Program-made: the position numbers and the translations under genes
Shown: piece by piece, positions 26,576-37,142 of the stretch
Numbering within the stretch: position 1 is the first letter of the stretch
How the letters are laid out: each line of letters starts with the position of its first letter
The notes under the pieces: model-generated
What the model was told of the DNA's origin: nothing
What the model saw: only the letters and a program-made list of their open reading frames with translations
The model's database searches: none
Source: Haliea sp. E1-2-M8
GTDB lineage: Bacteria; Pseudomonadota; Gammaproteobacteria; Pseudomonadales; Halieaceae
NCBI RefSeq assembly: GCF_030649675.1
Contig: NZ_JAUTDR010000007.1
Coordinates: forward strand, 62,001 to 126,000
DNA length: 64,000 nt
Direction of reading: 5' to 3'

Positions 26576-29275
26576 ATGGCGCAAGTGACAGTACAGCAAC
26601 TCGCAGAGACAGTGGGTGCGCCCGTAGATCGTCTGCTGACGCAGATGAAGGAAGCGGGCCTGCCTCACGCGGCTGCCGCTGAAGCTGTGTCTGAAGAAGA
26701 CAAGCAGACCCTGCTGGCATACCTGAAGCGCAGCCATGGTGAAGCTGACGGTGCGCCCAAGCGGATCACCCTGAAGCGCAAAACCATCAGCACCCTGCGT
26801 ACTACCGGCTCCCAGGGTCGCAAGACGGTTAACGTCGAGGTGCGCAAGAAGCGCACCTATGTGAAACGCGATGCAACGGACGGCGAGTCCGAGATGCAGG
26901 ATGTAGCTGCGGCGGAAGCGGCCGCGCGCGAAATCGAGGCTCAGGCCGCGGCGGAAGCGCAGGCCGCAGCCGAGGCTGCAGCCGACGCCGAGGCCAGGGC
27001 CGAGGCGGAGCGTGAAGCCATTGCTGCCGCGGTAGCTGCCATCCCGGAGCCAGAGCCAGAGCCGGAACCGGAACCGGAAGACGAAAAGGACCTGGACCCG
27101 GAAGTCCTGCGCCAGCGCGCAATGCTACGCCGCCAGGCCCGCGAGGCTGCGGAAGCCGAGGCCCGCAAGACGGTGCTGGAAGCTCGCAAAGCCGAAGAAG
27201 AGCGCGTGCAAACGGAAGCGGCGGCCAAGGTCGAACGGGAGAAAGAGACTGCCGCCCGCAAGCAGCCCAAGCGCCTGCACGATGCGCCGGCTCCGGCCCA
27301 GACCGAGGAACAGCGCAAGAAGGCGGCCAAGGGTCGTATCGATCGCAACTCTCCTGGCGGCCGCGGCAAGCAGCGCGGGCACAACCTGTCCCTGTCCGAT
27401 CTGGAAGCAGCTGAGTCCGGCATCATGCGCCGCCGCGGCGGGCGCAAGAAGATACGTGGTTCCGGTTCTTCCCACGCCGAACACTCCAAACATGGATTCG
27501 AAATGCCGACCGAGAGAAAAGTTTACGATGTCGAGCTGGCGGACATGACCTCCGTCGGTGGTCTGGCCCAGCAGATGTCGGTCAAGGCTGGCGAAGTCAT
27601 CAAGGAGCTGATGAAGCTCGGGGTGATGGCGAACATCAACCAGATGATCGACCAGGATACGGCCATTCTCGTAGTCGAGGAAATGGGCCACAGGCCCATA
27701 CTGATCAGCGCGGATGCGCTGGAAGAAAAGCTGGAAGAGACCCTGTCCCAGCACGAGGGTACCCCGGAGCCGCGCGCGCCGGTGGTCACCGTCATGGGCC
27801 ACGTCGACCACGGCAAGACCTCGCTGCTGGACTATATCCGCAAGGCCAAGGTGGCGTCCGGCGAGGCGGGGGGCATTACCCAGCACATTGGTGCCTACCA
27901 TGTGGAGACCGGCCACGGCATGATCTCCTTCCTGGATACTCCCGGCCACGCGGCGTTCACCGCCATGCGTGCCCGCGGGGCCAAGAGTACCGACATCGTG
28001 ATCCTGGTGGTGGCGGCTGACGACGGCGTCATGCCCCAGACCGAAGAGGCGGTGCAACACGCCCGCGCGGCCAAGGTGCCGTTGATCGTCGCGATCAACA
28101 AGATGGACAAGGAAGGCGCGGATCCGGATCGGGTCAAGAACGAACTCGCGGCCAAGGATGTGATCCCGGAAGACTGGGGCGGCGACACCCAGTTCATAGA
28201 GGTTTCCGCACACACGGGCGACGGCATCGACGACCTGCTGGACGCCGTATTGCTGCAGGCGGAAGTGCTGGAACTGAAGGCACCGCGCGACGTGCCGGCC
28301 CAGGGTATCGTGATCGAGTCGCGGCTCGACAAGGGCCGCGGTCCAGTGGCTTCGCTGCTGATTCAGAACGGCACCCTGCGCCAGGGCGATATCGTGCTGG
28401 CGGGCCTGCAGTATGGCCGCGTGCGCGCCATGCTGGATGAGAACGGTGAGCCTATCGACGAAGCGGGCCCGAGTATTCCGGTGGAGATTCTGGGCCTCGA
28501 CGGCACCCCGGATGCCGGTGACCTGTTTGCGGTGGTCGAAAGCGAGAAGCGCGCGCGTGAAATCGCCCAGTACCGCTTTGACAAGACCCGCGACAGCAGG
28601 CTGCAGCGGCAGCAGGCTGCCAAGCTGGACAACATGTTCGAGAGCATGACCGCCGGCGAAAGGAAAACCCTCAATGTGGTGGTCAAGGCCGACGTGCGCG
28701 GCTCCCTGGAAGCCATCCAGACCGCGCTGCTGGACCTGGGCAACACCGAGGTACAGGTCAACATCGTCTCTGGCGGGGTTGGCGGGATCGCGGAGACCGA
28801 TATTACCCTGGCGATCACCTCCGGCGCCGTGGTCTTCGGCTTCAACGTGCGGGCTGACAACGCAGCCCGCCGGCTGGTCGAGCAGGAAGGTGTGGATCTG
28901 CGCTACTACAACGTGATCTACGACCTGATAGACGACGTCAAGCAGGCTCTCACCGGCATGCTGGCACCGGAGATGCGCGAGGAAATCCTGGGCATTGCCG
29001 AGGTGCGCGATGTGTTCCGCTCGCCCAAGTTCGGCGCCATCGCCGGCTGTATGGTGATCGAGGGCACGGTGTATCGCTCGCGGCCGATCCGGGTCCTGCG
29101 CGACAACGTGGTGATCTACCAGGGCGAACTGGAGTCCCTGCGCCGCTTCAAGGACGAAGCCAGCGAAGTGCGCAACGGTGTGGAGTGCGGTATTGGCGTC
29201 AAAAACTACAATGACGTCAAGCCGGGCGACCTGATCGAAGTCTATGAAGTGAAGGAGTTTGCCCGCACCTTGTAG
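26576..29275 (+). CDS. infB: Translation initiation factor IF-2
   Basis: An 899-residue GTPase that brings initiator tRNA to the 30S subunit. An N-terminal IF2-N domain ([16 protein letters not shown]) and a long Ala/Glu-rich coiled region (about 105-235, with an [10 protein letters not shown] run) precede the G domain. G1 is [11 protein letters not shown], followed by G3 DTPGHAAF and G4 NKMD. Domains II, III and the C-terminal fMet-tRNA-binding domain follow, ending [14 protein letters not shown] lies 10 bases before the ATG. Confidence 0.98.
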   Translation: MAQVTVQQLAETVGAPVDRLLTQMKEAGLPHAAAAEAVSEEDKQTLLAYLKRSHGEADGAPKRITLKRKTISTLRTTGSQGRKTVNVEVRKKRTYVKRDATDGESEMQDVAAAEAAAREIEAQAAAEAQAAAEAAADAEARAEAEREAIAAAVAAIPEPEPEPEPEPEDEKDLDPEVLRQRAMLRRQAREAAEAEARKTVLEARKAEEERVQTEAAAKVEREKETAARKQPKRLHDAPAPAQTEEQRKKAAKGRIDRNSPGGRGKQRGHNLSLSDLEAAESGIMRRRGGRKKIRGSGSSHAEHSKHGFEMPTERKVYDVELADMTSVGGLAQQMSVKAGEVIKELMKLGVMANINQMIDQDTAILVVEEMGHRPILISADALEEKLEETLSQHEGTPEPRAPVVTVMGHVDHGKTSLLDYIRKAKVASGEAGGITQHIGAYHVETGHGMISFLDTPGHAAFTAMRARGAKSTDIVILVVAADDGVMPQTEEAVQHARAAKVPLIVAINKMDKEGADPDRVKNELAAKDVIPEDWGGDTQFIEVSAHTGDGIDDLLDAVLLQAEVLELKAPRDVPAQGIVIESRLDKGRGPVASLLIQNGTLRQGDIVLAGLQYGRVRAMLDENGEPIDEAGPSIPVEILGLDGTPDAGDLFAVVESEKRAREIAQYRFDKTRDSRLQRQQAAKLDNMFESMTAGERKTLNVVVKADVRGSLEAIQTALLDLGNTEVQVNIVSGGVGGIAETDITLAITSGAVVFGFNVRADNAARRLVEQEGVDLRYYNVIYDLIDDVKQALTGMLAPEMREEILGIAEVRDVFRSPKFGAIAGCMVIEGTVYRSRPIRVLRDNVVIYQGELESLRRFKDEASEVRNGVECGIGVKNYNDVKPGDLIEVYEVKEFARTL

Positions 29276-29288
29276 GCGCGGCACAGCC

Positions 29289-29693
29289 ATGGCCAAGGAA
29301 TACAGTCGTACCCAGCGCGTTGCGGATTACCTGCAACGCGAACTGGCCCAGCAGATCCAGCTGGAACTGCGGGATCCGCGCATCGGCATGGTGAGTATTA
29401 CCAGCGTCGATGTCAGCCGCGATCTGGGCTATGCAAAAGTCTACTTTACCCGTCTTGAGAGTGACTGCGCCGAGGAGGCGAAAGAGGTCGCGGAGGTATT
29501 GAACAAGGCCGCAGGTTTCCTGCGCACCCGGCTGTCCAAGGACAGCAATATGCGCAGCGTGCCGCAGCTGCGGTTTTATTTTGACAGCAGTGTCGGTCGC
29601 GGCCGCGAGATGGAAGATCTCATTCGCCGCGCCGCGGAGGCCGACCGCGAACTCGGCCTGCGCACGGATGAAGATCCCGGCGAGGAGAATTAG
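29289..29693 (+). CDS. rbfA: Ribosome-binding factor A
   Basis: A 134-residue cold-shock 30S maturation factor with a KH-like fold. It shows the family start RTQRVADYLQRELAQQI and the conserved DPRIGMVSITSVDVSRDL followed by AKVYFT. ATG 29289 lies 13 bases after infB. The stop overlaps the truB start (TAGTG). Confidence 0.95.
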   Translation: MAKEYSRTQRVADYLQRELAQQIQLELRDPRIGMVSITSVDVSRDLGYAKVYFTRLESDCAEEAKEVAEVLNKAAGFLRTRLSKDSNMRSVPQLRFYFDSSVGRGREMEDLIRRAAEADRELGLRTDEDPGEEN

Positions 29694-30619
29694 TGGGCCA
29701 GCGCAAGGGCAGGCCACTGGACGGGATTCTGGTTTTGGACAAACCTGCGGAGATGAGCTCGAACAAGGCTCTGCAGTGTGCCAAGCGGCTATACTTTGCC
29801 GCCAAGGCAGGGCATACCGGAAGCCTGGATCCGCTGGCGACCGGGGTACTGCCGCTGTGTTTTGGTGAGGCGACCAAGTTTTCGCAATACCTGCTGGACG
29901 CGGACAAGGCCTATGCCAGCACCTTTGTCCTCGGCGAGAGCCGGACCACCGGCGATGCCGAGGGCGAGGTGCTCGCCAGCAGCGATGCCAGCGCGCTCAC
30001 CCGGGAGCAGCTGGAAAGCGCTCTGGCAGCATTCCGGGGCGACATCGACCAGGTACCGTCGATGTACTCGGCCATCAAGCACGAGGGCCAGCCGCTGTAC
30101 AAGCTGGCACGCAAGGGCCTGGAGGTCGAGCGCAAGGTGCGCCAGGTGCGCATCCATGTGCTGGAACTGCGGGACTTCAGGCCCGGCACCCGCGCCGAGG
30201 TGGATGTCTACCTCGAGTGCAGCAAGGGCACCTACGTGCGTTCCATCGCCGAGGACCTGGGTGCAGCGCTGGGCTGCGGAGCCTATGTCAGCGCCCTGCG
30301 GCGGACCCGGGCCGGGCCGTTCACGCTGGAGCACTGCGTGAGCCTGCAGACCCTGGAAGCGCTGAAAAACAATGAGCAGCTGGAGCAGATGGATGCGCTG
30401 CTGCTGCCCGCCGACACCGCGCTGGACGCACTGCCTATGGTGCGCCTGACCGAGTCCGGCGGGTTCTATCTGCGCCAGGGCCAGCCGGTTCTGGTGCCAA
30501 ACGCGCCCCACAGTGGTATGGTGCGCGTCGCCCTGGAAACGGGACAGTTTCTGGGCATTGGAGAGATATTGGACGATGGGCGTGTAGCGCCGCGTCGCCT
30601 GATAGTCACCGGGAGGTGA
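29693..30619 (+). CDS. truB: tRNA pseudouridine-55 synthase
   Basis: A 308-residue enzyme that makes pseudouridine 55 in the T-loop of tRNAs. The catalytic Asp is in HTGSLDPLATGVLPLC. The family RNA-binding segments KGTYVRSIAEDLG and LRRTRAGPF are present, and a small PUA-like domain ends the protein. The start is GTG 29693, sharing one base with the rbfA stop codon. Confidence 0.96.
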   Translation: MGQRKGRPLDGILVLDKPAEMSSNKALQCAKRLYFAAKAGHTGSLDPLATGVLPLCFGEATKFSQYLLDADKAYASTFVLGESRTTGDAEGEVLASSDASALTREQLESALAAFRGDIDQVPSMYSAIKHEGQPLYKLARKGLEVERKVRQVRIHVLELRDFRPGTRAEVDVYLECSKGTYVRSIAEDLGAALGCGAYVSALRRTRAGPFTLEHCVSLQTLEALKNNEQLEQMDALLLPADTALDALPMVRLTESGGFYLRQGQPVLVPNAPHSGMVRVALETGQFLGIGEILDDGRVAPRRLIVTGR

Positions 30620-30625
30620 CGCGAA

Positions 30626-30660
30626 CCTGTCTGTAAATCTGCACGGACAGGCTCTTTTTA
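30626..30660 (+). terminator. Hairpin with T-run between truB and rpsO
   Basis: CCTGTC (30626-30631) pairs with GACAGG (30646-30651) around a 14-base loop and is followed by CTCTTTTTA. It is probably a partial terminator separating the truB and rpsO-pnp transcripts. Confidence 0.6.
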
Positions 30661-30724
30661 TTGATGGCCACCGAACTGCGCGGCAGCGGGGTGGCACAGG
30701 CAGATTACACAAGAGGAAATCGAC

Positions 30725-30994
30725 ATGGCTTTAGAAGCAGTAAAGAAAGCAGAGATCGTCAAAGAGTACCAGACCAGCGAGGGTGACACCGGGTCACCGG
30801 AAGTACAGGTTGCGTTGCTGACAGCAAACATCATCCAGCTGCAGGACCACTTCCAGGCTCACAAGCACGATCACCACTCACGCCGCGGCCTGATCCGCAT
30901 GGTAAACCAGCGCCGCAAGCTGCTGGACTACCTGAAGCGCAAGAATGCTGCGCGCTACCTCGAGCTGATCAAGCGTCTGGGTCTGCGTCGCTAA
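30725..30994 (+). CDS. rpsO: 30S ribosomal protein S15
   Basis: An 89-residue primary 16S rRNA-binding protein. The whole family pattern is present, including [25 protein letters not shown] and [20 protein letters not shown] precedes the ATG. Its place before pnp is conserved in gammaproteobacteria. Confidence 0.98.
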   Translation: MALEAVKKAEIVKEYQTSEGDTGSPEVQVALLTANIIQLQDHFQAHKHDHHSRRGLIRMVNQRRKLLDYLKRKNAARYLELIKRLGLRR

Positions 30995-31006
30995 GCGGTA
31001 CCACAT

Positions 31007-31027
31007 ACCGGGGCCCTGCGCCCCGGT
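31007..31027 (+). promoter_or_regulatory. GC-rich hairpin in the pnp leader
   Basis: ACCGGGGC and GCCCCGGT form a perfect 8-base stem around CCTGC between rpsO and pnp. In E. coli an RNase III-cleaved stem in the pnp leader mediates PNPase autoregulation. This hairpin is in the equivalent place, but the present stem is short and no T-run follows, so autoregulation is inferred only. Confidence 0.5.
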
Positions 31028-31054
31028 AGTCATATATAGCATTGGAGAAAGATT

Positions 31055-33181
31055 GTGAATCCAGTTAAAAAAACATTCCAGTACGGTGGCCAGACAGTCA
31101 CGCTGGAAACGGGTCGTATTGCCAGGCAGGCAAGCGGTGCGGTTCTGGTTACCGTTGAAAACACCTCAGTCCTGGTTACGGTAGTTGCGGAGAAGACCGC
31201 CAAGCCGAACCAGCCCTTCTTCCCCCTGGCCGTGCACTACACGGAAAAGACCTACGCGGTCGGCAAGATCCCCGGTGGCTTCTTCAAGCGTGAAGGCCGC
31301 CCCAGCGAAAAAGAAACCCTGACCTCGCGCCTGATCGACCGTCCCATTCGCCCGCTGTTCCCGAACGGCTTCATGAACGAGGTGCAGGTCATCTGTACCG
31401 TCATGTCGGCGGACAAGCACATTGATCCCGATATCCCCGCCATGATCGGCACCTCAGCGGCGCTGGCCATTTCGGGCTGCCCGTTCAACGGCCCCATCGG
31501 CGGCGCCCGGGTCGCGTTCAACGAGAGCACCGGCTACGTCCTCAACCCGACCTACGACCAGCTCAAAGACAGCAAGCTGGAGATGGTGGTTGCCGGCACC
31601 GAGCACGCCGTATTGATGGTGGAGTCGGAAGCCAAGGAGCTGTCTGAAGACCAGATGCTGGGTGCGGTGCTGTTCGCCCACCAGGAAATGCAGGTTGTGA
31701 TCCAGGCGATCAAGGAACTGGCGGCGGAAGCCGGCAAACCGCGCTGGGACTGGGAGCCCGCAGCGGTGAACGAGGAGTTGACCGCGGCTGTGGAAGCCCA
31801 GGTCAGGAACGACCTCGGTGAGGCCTACCGTATTACCGACAAGGCCGAGCGCTACGACCGTGTCAGGGAAGTCCGCAAAGCCTGTGTGGCCGCGCTGGCT
31901 GTGGAAGGCGGCTCTGGCGAAGACGAGATCAAGGACGTCTTCAAGGCGGTGGAAAAGAACATGGTGCGCAAGCGCATTCTGTCCGGCGAACCCCGTATCG
32001 ACGGCCGCGACACCCGTACCGTGCGCCCGATTGCCTGCGAAGTGGATATCCTTGGCAAGGTACACGGCTCGGCGCTGTTTACCCGCGGCGAGACCCAGGC
32101 CATTGGTGCGGTTACCCTGGGTTCAACCCGGGATGCCCAGATCATTGATGCCCTGGAAGGCGAGCGCCGCGACCCCTTCATGCTGCACTACAATTTCCCT
32201 CCCTACTCTGTAGGCGAAGCGGGTCGGGTTGGTTTCACCAACCGCCGCGAAGTGGGTCACGGACGCCTGGCACGTCGCGGCCTGGCGGCGGTTCTGCCCA
32301 GCGCGGACGATTTCCCCTACACCATCCGCATGGTGTCGGAGATTACTGAGTCCAACGGTTCCAGCTCCATGGCTTCGGTCTGCGTGGGCTCCCTCGCGAT
32401 GATGGCTGCCGGTGTACCCCTGCGCGCGCCAGTGGCCGGTATTGCCATGGGCCTGGTCAAGGAAGGCAACCAGTTCGCCGTCCTTACCGACATCCTGGGC
32501 GACGAGGACCACCTCGGCGACATGGACTTCAAGGTGGCCGGTACCGCGGCCGGCGTGACTGCCCTGCAGATGGACATCAAAATCGAGGGTATCAACGAGC
32601 AGATCATGGAGATCGCCCTGCAGCAGGCCCAGCAGGCCCGTCTGCATATCCTTGGCCAGATGAATGCCGTGCTCGCCGAGCCGCGCAAGGTCATGTCCGA
32701 CAATGCGCCGAGCATGATTAGCCTGAAAGTCGATGCCGACAAGATCCGCGACATCATCGGCAAGGGCGGCGCAACTATCCGCGCTATCACTGAAGCTTCT
32801 GGCGCCACGGTGGACATCGATGACAGCGGTACTGTTCGCGTCTTTGGCCAGGACAAGATGGCCCGCGACAAGGCGGTGGCGATGATCGAGGAGATCACCG
32901 CGGAAGCGGAGATCGGCGCGATCTACAAAGGCACCGTAGCCCGCATCGTCGACTTCGGCGCCTTCGTCAACATCCTGCCGGGCAAGGATGGCCTGGTACA
33001 CATCTCCCAGATCGCCCACGAGCGAGTGGAAAATGTGTCCGACCACCTCAAGGAAGGTCAGGAAGTTGAAGTGAAAGTGCTGGACGTGGATCAGCGTGGC
33101 CGGATCAAGCTTTCCATCAAGGAACTGCTCGAGAACGACATCATCGCTGAACCGGTAGGCGTCGTCGCCGACGACGAGTAG
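31055..33181 (+). CDS. pnp: Polyribonucleotide nucleotidyltransferase (PNPase)
   Basis: A 708-residue phosphorolytic 3'-5' exoribonuclease and degradosome partner. Two RNase PH domains (about 1-210 and 310-540; [17 protein letters not shown], then [19 protein letters not shown]), a KH domain ([17 protein letters not shown]) and an S1 domain ([18 protein letters not shown]) appear in the standard order and length. The start is GTG 31055 after GGAGAAAG. The stop abuts a large palindromic repeat array in its 3' untranslated region. Confidence 0.98.
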   Translation: MNPVKKTFQYGGQTVTLETGRIARQASGAVLVTVENTSVLVTVVAEKTAKPNQPFFPLAVHYTEKTYAVGKIPGGFFKREGRPSEKETLTSRLIDRPIRPLFPNGFMNEVQVICTVMSADKHIDPDIPAMIGTSAALAISGCPFNGPIGGARVAFNESTGYVLNPTYDQLKDSKLEMVVAGTEHAVLMVESEAKELSEDQMLGAVLFAHQEMQVVIQAIKELAAEAGKPRWDWEPAAVNEELTAAVEAQVRNDLGEAYRITDKAERYDRVREVRKACVAALAVEGGSGEDEIKDVFKAVEKNMVRKRILSGEPRIDGRDTRTVRPIACEVDILGKVHGSALFTRGETQAIGAVTLGSTRDAQIIDALEGERRDPFMLHYNFPPYSVGEAGRVGFTNRREVGHGRLARRGLAAVLPSADDFPYTIRMVSEITESNGSSSMASVCVGSLAMMAAGVPLRAPVAGIAMGLVKEGNQFAVLTDILGDEDHLGDMDFKVAGTAAGVTALQMDIKIEGINEQIMEIALQQAQQARLHILGQMNAVLAEPRKVMSDNAPSMISLKVDADKIRDIIGKGGATIRAITEASGATVDIDDSGTVRVFGQDKMARDKAVAMIEEITAEAEIGAIYKGTVARIVDFGAFVNILPGKDGLVHISQIAHERVENVSDHLKEGQEVEVKVLDVDQRGRIKLSIKELLENDIIAEPVGVVADDE

Positions 33182-33518
33182 GAGCCCGCTCCGCGGGCGA
33201 TTTGTGGGAGCCCGCTCCGCGGGCGAATCGCGCACGGAGTGCGCTCCCACACCACCCGTAGGAGCCCGCTCCGCGGGCGAATCGCGCACGGAGTGCGCTC
33301 CCACATCGCGCACGGTAGGAGCCCGCTCCGCGGGCGAATCGCGCACGGAGTGCGCTCCCACACCGCGCACGAAGTGCGCTCCCACACCGCGCACGGTAGG
33401 AGCCCGCTCCGCGGGCGAATCGCGCACGGAGTGCGCTCCCACACCGCGCACGGTAGGAGCCCGCTCCGCGGGCGATCGCGCACGAAGTGCGCTCCCACAG
33501 CGGAGTGCGCTCCCACAG
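33181..33518 (+). repeat. REP-like palindromic repeat array downstream of pnp
   Basis: Two small palindromes alternate. GGAGCCCGCTCCGCGGGCGA occurs six times, and a unit ending AGTGCGCTCCCACA (usually GCGCACGGAGTGCGCTCCCA) occurs seven times. The commonest joint unit is about 57 bases. Each element can form a stem (CCCGC/GCGGG and GGAGCGCA/TGCGCTCC). Length, alternation and location in a 3' untranslated region fit REP/BIME elements mobilised by RAYT transposases. No such transposase is in the window. Apparent open frames through the array on both strands are artefacts of its period. Confidence 0.85.
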
Positions 33519-33530
33519 CAGAGACAATCA

Positions 33531-33552
33531 GGGCGCTTCGGCGCCCTTTTTT
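33531..33552 (+). terminator. Rho-independent terminator of the pnp operon
   Basis: GGGCGC-TTCG-GCGCCC followed by six T residues: a UUCG tetraloop hairpin, immediately after the repeat array. Confidence 0.9.
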
Positions 33553-33630
33553 GTGCGCGTCTATCGGTGTGTCAGTATACTGTGCATTTACGGCTGTAAC
33601 ATGTCACCCCAACCCGTAGGGAACAGACTG

Positions 33631-35196
33631 ATGAACGGTGCAGAGAGCCTGATTGCGACGCTGGTCAACAACGGCGTCAGGATGTGTTTTACCAACCCCG
33701 GAACCTCGGAGATGCATTTCGTGGCCGCCCTGGACGAGGTCGAGGGCATGCGCAGTGTGCTGTGCCTGTTCGAGGGCGTGGTCAGCGGTGCCGCGGATGG
33801 TTACGCGCGGATGACGGGGGTGCCGGCAGCAACACTGTTGCACCTGGGGCCCGGGCTGGGCAATGCCCTGGCCAACATCCACAACGCCCAAAAGGGCCAC
33901 GTGCCCATGGTCAATATTGTCGGCGACCACGCGACCTATCATCTGCAGTATGACGCCCCCCTCACCTCCGACATTGTCGGCATCGCCGGCCCGGTATCGC
34001 ACTGGGTGCACTCTTCCGCGGCGGCGGAGGCTATTGCGAAAGATGCGGCAGAGGCGGTGCGCCAGGCGGGAATAGGCCGGATAGCCACCCTGGTGCTGCC
34101 GGCGGATGTATCCTGGGGCGACAATCCCGGCGGTGCCGAAGCAGCGGTGTCGGTAGCCGGCCCTGCTCCGGTCGCGGCGGAACGCCTGCAACAGGCACTG
34201 GCCATGCTGCAGTCGGGCAAGCGCACGGCGATCATGTTGGGGGGTCGCGAGATCAGCGGTGAGGTGACCTTGCTGGCCAGCCGTATTGGTGTGGCCACCG
34301 GGGCCCGGATACTGACCGAGACCTTCCCCACCCGCGTGCGCCGGGGTGCCGGCACCGGCATGCTGGAACGCTTGCCCTATCTCGCGGAACTCGCTCTCGA
34401 CAGTCTCAAGGACCTGGAACAGCTGATTCTGGTCGGCGCGGACAGCCCGGTCTCCTTCTTTGCCTATCCGGATTTGGCCAGTGCGATTGCCCCGGATGGC
34501 TGCGAGCAACTGGAACTGGCGGGGCCGGATGAAGACATCGAGGTGGCGCTGGAGACTCTGCTGGAGTCCCTGGACGCGGTGGATGCAGTGCCACAGGTGT
34601 ATCCCCTGGAGCTGCCCGATCTCCCCGTCGGCGCCCTGGACGCCAACGCGGTGGCCCTGTCACTGGCTCATTTTTTGCCCGAGGATGCGATTGTCGTCGA
34701 CGAGGGGATCACCGCAGGTATGGCCTGCTTCCCGTTAACCGCCAACGCCCAGCCTCACGACTGGCTGAACCAGACTGGCGGCTCGATTGGCTGGGGGCTG
34801 CCCGCGGCCGTGGGTGCGGCGCTGGCCTGCCCCGAGCGCAAGGTGATCTGTCTGGAAGGGGACGGCAGCGCGATGTACACCATCCAGGCCCTGTGGACCA
34901 TGGCGCGGGAGCACCTCGACATTACCGTGGTGCTGTTCAACAATCGCAAATACAGCATTCTGGAGCTGGAGTTTCTGCGCACCGGCGCCCGCGGCGGCAA
35001 GCCCGGGCCGAAGGCGGCCAGCTCCCTCGATATCGGCAACCCGGACATGGATTTTGTCGCCATGGCCCGAGGCATGGGCGTCAGCGCCAGCTGCGCCGCC
35101 ACGGCGGAAGAGTTCAACCAACAGCTGGAAGCAGCGCTGCAGGGGCGGGGGCCGTACCTGATTGACGCCCGCATTCCACCGTTGGCGCTGGGCTGA
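33631..35196 (+). CDS. Thiamine-diphosphate enzyme, acetolactate synthase large-subunit-like
   Basis: A 521-residue ThDP-dependent enzyme. The catalytic Glu is in CLFEGVVSGAADGYARM. A degenerate FAD-like middle domain follows, and the ThDP/Mg motif is EGDGSAMYTIQAL ending in FNNRKY. The frame extends back into the repeat array, but ATG 33631 starts the conserved domain (MNGAESLIATLVNNGV). No small regulatory subunit (ilvN/ilvH) is adjacent, so a catabolic acetolactate synthase or a benzoylformate-decarboxylase-type 2-oxoacid decarboxylase is at least as likely as branched-chain biosynthesis. Confidence 0.85.
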   Translation: MNGAESLIATLVNNGVRMCFTNPGTSEMHFVAALDEVEGMRSVLCLFEGVVSGAADGYARMTGVPAATLLHLGPGLGNALANIHNAQKGHVPMVNIVGDHATYHLQYDAPLTSDIVGIAGPVSHWVHSSAAAEAIAKDAAEAVRQAGIGRIATLVLPADVSWGDNPGGAEAAVSVAGPAPVAAERLQQALAMLQSGKRTAIMLGGREISGEVTLLASRIGVATGARILTETFPTRVRRGAGTGMLERLPYLAELALDSLKDLEQLILVGADSPVSFFAYPDLASAIAPDGCEQLELAGPDEDIEVALETLLESLDAVDAVPQVYPLELPDLPVGALDANAVALSLAHFLPEDAIVVDEGITAGMACFPLTANAQPHDWLNQTGGSIGWGLPAAVGAALACPERKVICLEGDGSAMYTIQALWTMAREHLDITVVLFNNRKYSILELEFLRTGARGGKPGPKAASSLDIGNPDMDFVAMARGMGVSASCAATAEEFNQQLEAALQGRGPYLIDARIPPLALG

Positions 35197-35229
35197 GCCC
35201 CTGGCACCACGCCGCCGGGAGACAGGGTA

Positions 35230-36114
35230 CTACGGCGAGGCGAGCATGCCCCAGTCGGATACCGGGTTCAGGGCCAGCCTGACGTTGTCGATCAGGCGAG
35301 TGGAACCGAGGCGTGCAGCAGCGAGGATGGCAACCTCCTCGGTGTGTTCGTTGACGGCGCGCAAGGTACGGGCGTCGCGGATGGCAAAGTAGTCCGGCTC
35401 AAAACCGGCTTGCAGCAACTGCATGCGGGCGTGGGATTCCAGCTGCAGGAAATTGTCGAAGCCGCAGGCAATGGCGTCGCGGCAGCCGACCAGGGTATCG
35501 TGGATCAACGGCGCCAGCCGGCGCTGCTCCGGTGACAGAAAACCATTGCGCGAGCTTTTTGCCAGGCCGTCCGTGTCGCGCGCTGTGGCGATGCCTTCGA
35601 TTTGGATCGGCATATACAGGTCCTGCACCATCTTGCGGATGATGGATAGCTGCTGGAAATCCTTTTCCCCAAACACGGCCACATCAGGCTGCACAATATT
35701 GAACAGTTTGTTGACCACGGTGGTCACGCCGGTGAAATGGCCGGGGCGGCTGCTGCCGCACAGGGTCTCCGACAGATCCGGTACCTGGACCTGGGTCTGC
35801 AGTGCCATGCCCTCGGGATACATCTCACCGACTTCGGGGAAGAACAGGTACTGTACGCCTTCGCTGAACAGCTTTTCCTTGTCCGCGGTCAGGGTGCGGG
35901 GGTAGGCGTCCAGGTCTTCATTGGGGCTAAACTGCAGCGGATTGATAAATATGCTGACCACCACGATATCGGCGAGCTGCCGGGCTCGTCGCACGAGCTG
36001 CAGATGGCCTTCATGGAGATTGCCCATCGTTGGCACGAAGGCAATGCGCTGACCCTGTTGACGACAGCCCCGCAGGGCTGACTGCAATGGTGCGATGTTG
36101 GTGTACGTCCGCAT
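35230..36114 (-). CDS. panC: Pantothenate synthetase
   Basis: Joins pantoate and beta-alanine using ATP. The 294-residue protein has the nucleotidyltransferase HxGH form (PTMGNLHEGHLQLV), then FINPLQFSPNEDL, GEKDFQQLSII and the KMSKS-like AKSSRNGFLS. It lies downstream of panB, separated by 227 bases in which I see no gene or clear promoter. Confidence 0.96.
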   Translation of the reverse strand: MRTYTNIAPLQSALRGCRQQGQRIAFVPTMGNLHEGHLQLVRRARQLADIVVVSIFINPLQFSPNEDLDAYPRTLTADKEKLFSEGVQYLFFPEVGEMYPEGMALQTQVQVPDLSETLCGSSRPGHFTGVTTVVNKLFNIVQPDVAVFGEKDFQQLSIIRKMVQDLYMPIQIEGIATARDTDGLAKSSRNGFLSPEQRRLAPLIHDTLVGCRDAIACGFDNFLQLESHARMQLLQAGFEPDYFAIRDARTLRAVNEHTEEVAILAAARLGSTRLIDNVRLALNPVSDWGMLASP

Positions 36115-36341
36115 ATCTACATGACCCCCGTAAAACGGTAAGGGTGACGCAAGACCGGAACAATCTGGTCGTCTGGCGCCGCGAATCGTTGCCGGAGCGC
36201 GAGCGGACGGGCAGTATGCCCCAAGGAAATGCCCCGGGCAATGGATTTGCGGTAAAACTTAGGTCAGATTTGTTACCGAAAGAAGCACTGCAGATGGAGG
36301 TAACAGATACGATGTGTGAGTACTCGCCAACCCCGTAGGCG

Positions 36342-37142
36342 CTATTTATACGTATGCTCTTCCTGCGGGTAGGCGCCTGACTTCACTGCGGCGACAAATG
36401 CCTGCAGCGCGGCCTGGATACTGTCATTACCCTGCATGAAGTTCTGCACGAAACGTGCGCTGTGGCTGGACAGCCCCAGCATGTCGTGCAGCACCAGGAC
36501 CTGGGCGTCGGTGCCGGGCCCGGCGCCGATGCCAATCACCGGGATGTCGAGCTTTTCGCTGATGTCCGTGGCCAGGGGCGCGGGAACACACTCCAGTACC
36601 AGCAGGCTGGCGCCGGCGTCCTGGATTTCCACGGCATCAGCCAGGATTGACTTGGCTTCCTTGGGGGTGCGGCCCTGCACCCTGAAACCGCCGATCGCGT
36701 TTACCGACTGCGGGGTTAGACCCAGGTGGGCGCAGACGGGTATGCCGCGCTCCACCAGCATGGAAATGGTATCCGACAGCCAGGTGCCGCCCTCGATCTT
36801 GACCATCTGCGCGCCCGCGCGCATCAGGCGCGCGGCATTGACCATGGTCACCTCCGGGGTGGCGTGGCCCATGAAGGGAAGGTCGGCGATTACCAGCGAA
36901 TCGGGCCCGCCGCGACACACGCACTCGGTGTGATAAACCATGTCATCCACGGTAACCGGAATAGTGCTGTCGTGGCCCTGCAGCACCATTCCCAGAGAGT
37001 CGCCGACGAGAATGGTCTCCGCGCCCGCTGCCGAGACCAGGCGGGCAAAGGTGGCATCATAAGCCGTAATACAGACGAACTTCTCGCCCGCCGCTTTCAA
37101 CTTGTCCAGGGTGCTGATGGTGATTTTGCCCATGCGACGCAT
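36342..37142 (-). CDS. panB: 3-methyl-2-oxobutanoate hydroxymethyltransferase
   Basis: Makes ketopantoate from 2-oxoisovalerate and methylene-tetrahydrofolate. It has the expected 266-residue TIM barrel with ITAYDATFARLV, the metal Asp in VGDSLGMVLQGHDST, and IGIGAGPGTDAQVLVLHDMLG. The ATG at 37142 overlaps the stop of the upstream kinase (TAATG). A second in-frame ATG at 37133 would trim three residues. Confidence 0.96.
   Translation of the reverse strand: MRRMGKITISTLDKLKAAGEKFVCITAYDATFARLVSAAGAETILVGDSLGMVLQGHDSTIPVTVDDMVYHTECVCRGGPDSLVIADLPFMGHATPEVTMVNAARLMRAGAQMVKIEGGTWLSDTISMLVERGIPVCAHLGLTPQSVNAIGGFRVQGRTPKEAKSILADAVEIQDAGASLLVLECVPAPLATDISEKLDIPVIGIGAGPGTDAQVLVLHDMLGLSSHSARFVQNFMQGNDSIQAALQAFVAAVKSGAYPQEEHTYK

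Noticed and set aside
27125-29296. Long open frame antisense to infB (723 codons)
   Set aside because: Shadow of infB caused by GC-rich codons; no motif or ribosome site, while the sense strand is unmistakable IF-2.
33181-33518. CRISPR array
   Set aside because: Repeats are palindromic, of two alternating types with no unique spacers of constant length and no cas genes; REP-like elements explain it better.
33091-33619. Periodic open frames on both strands through the repeat array
   Set aside because: They arise because the repeat unit lacks stops in several frames; the peptides are just repeat translations.
36115-36341. Possible small gene between panB and panC
   Set aside because: No frame with a ribosome site or conserved pattern; only short shadow frames.
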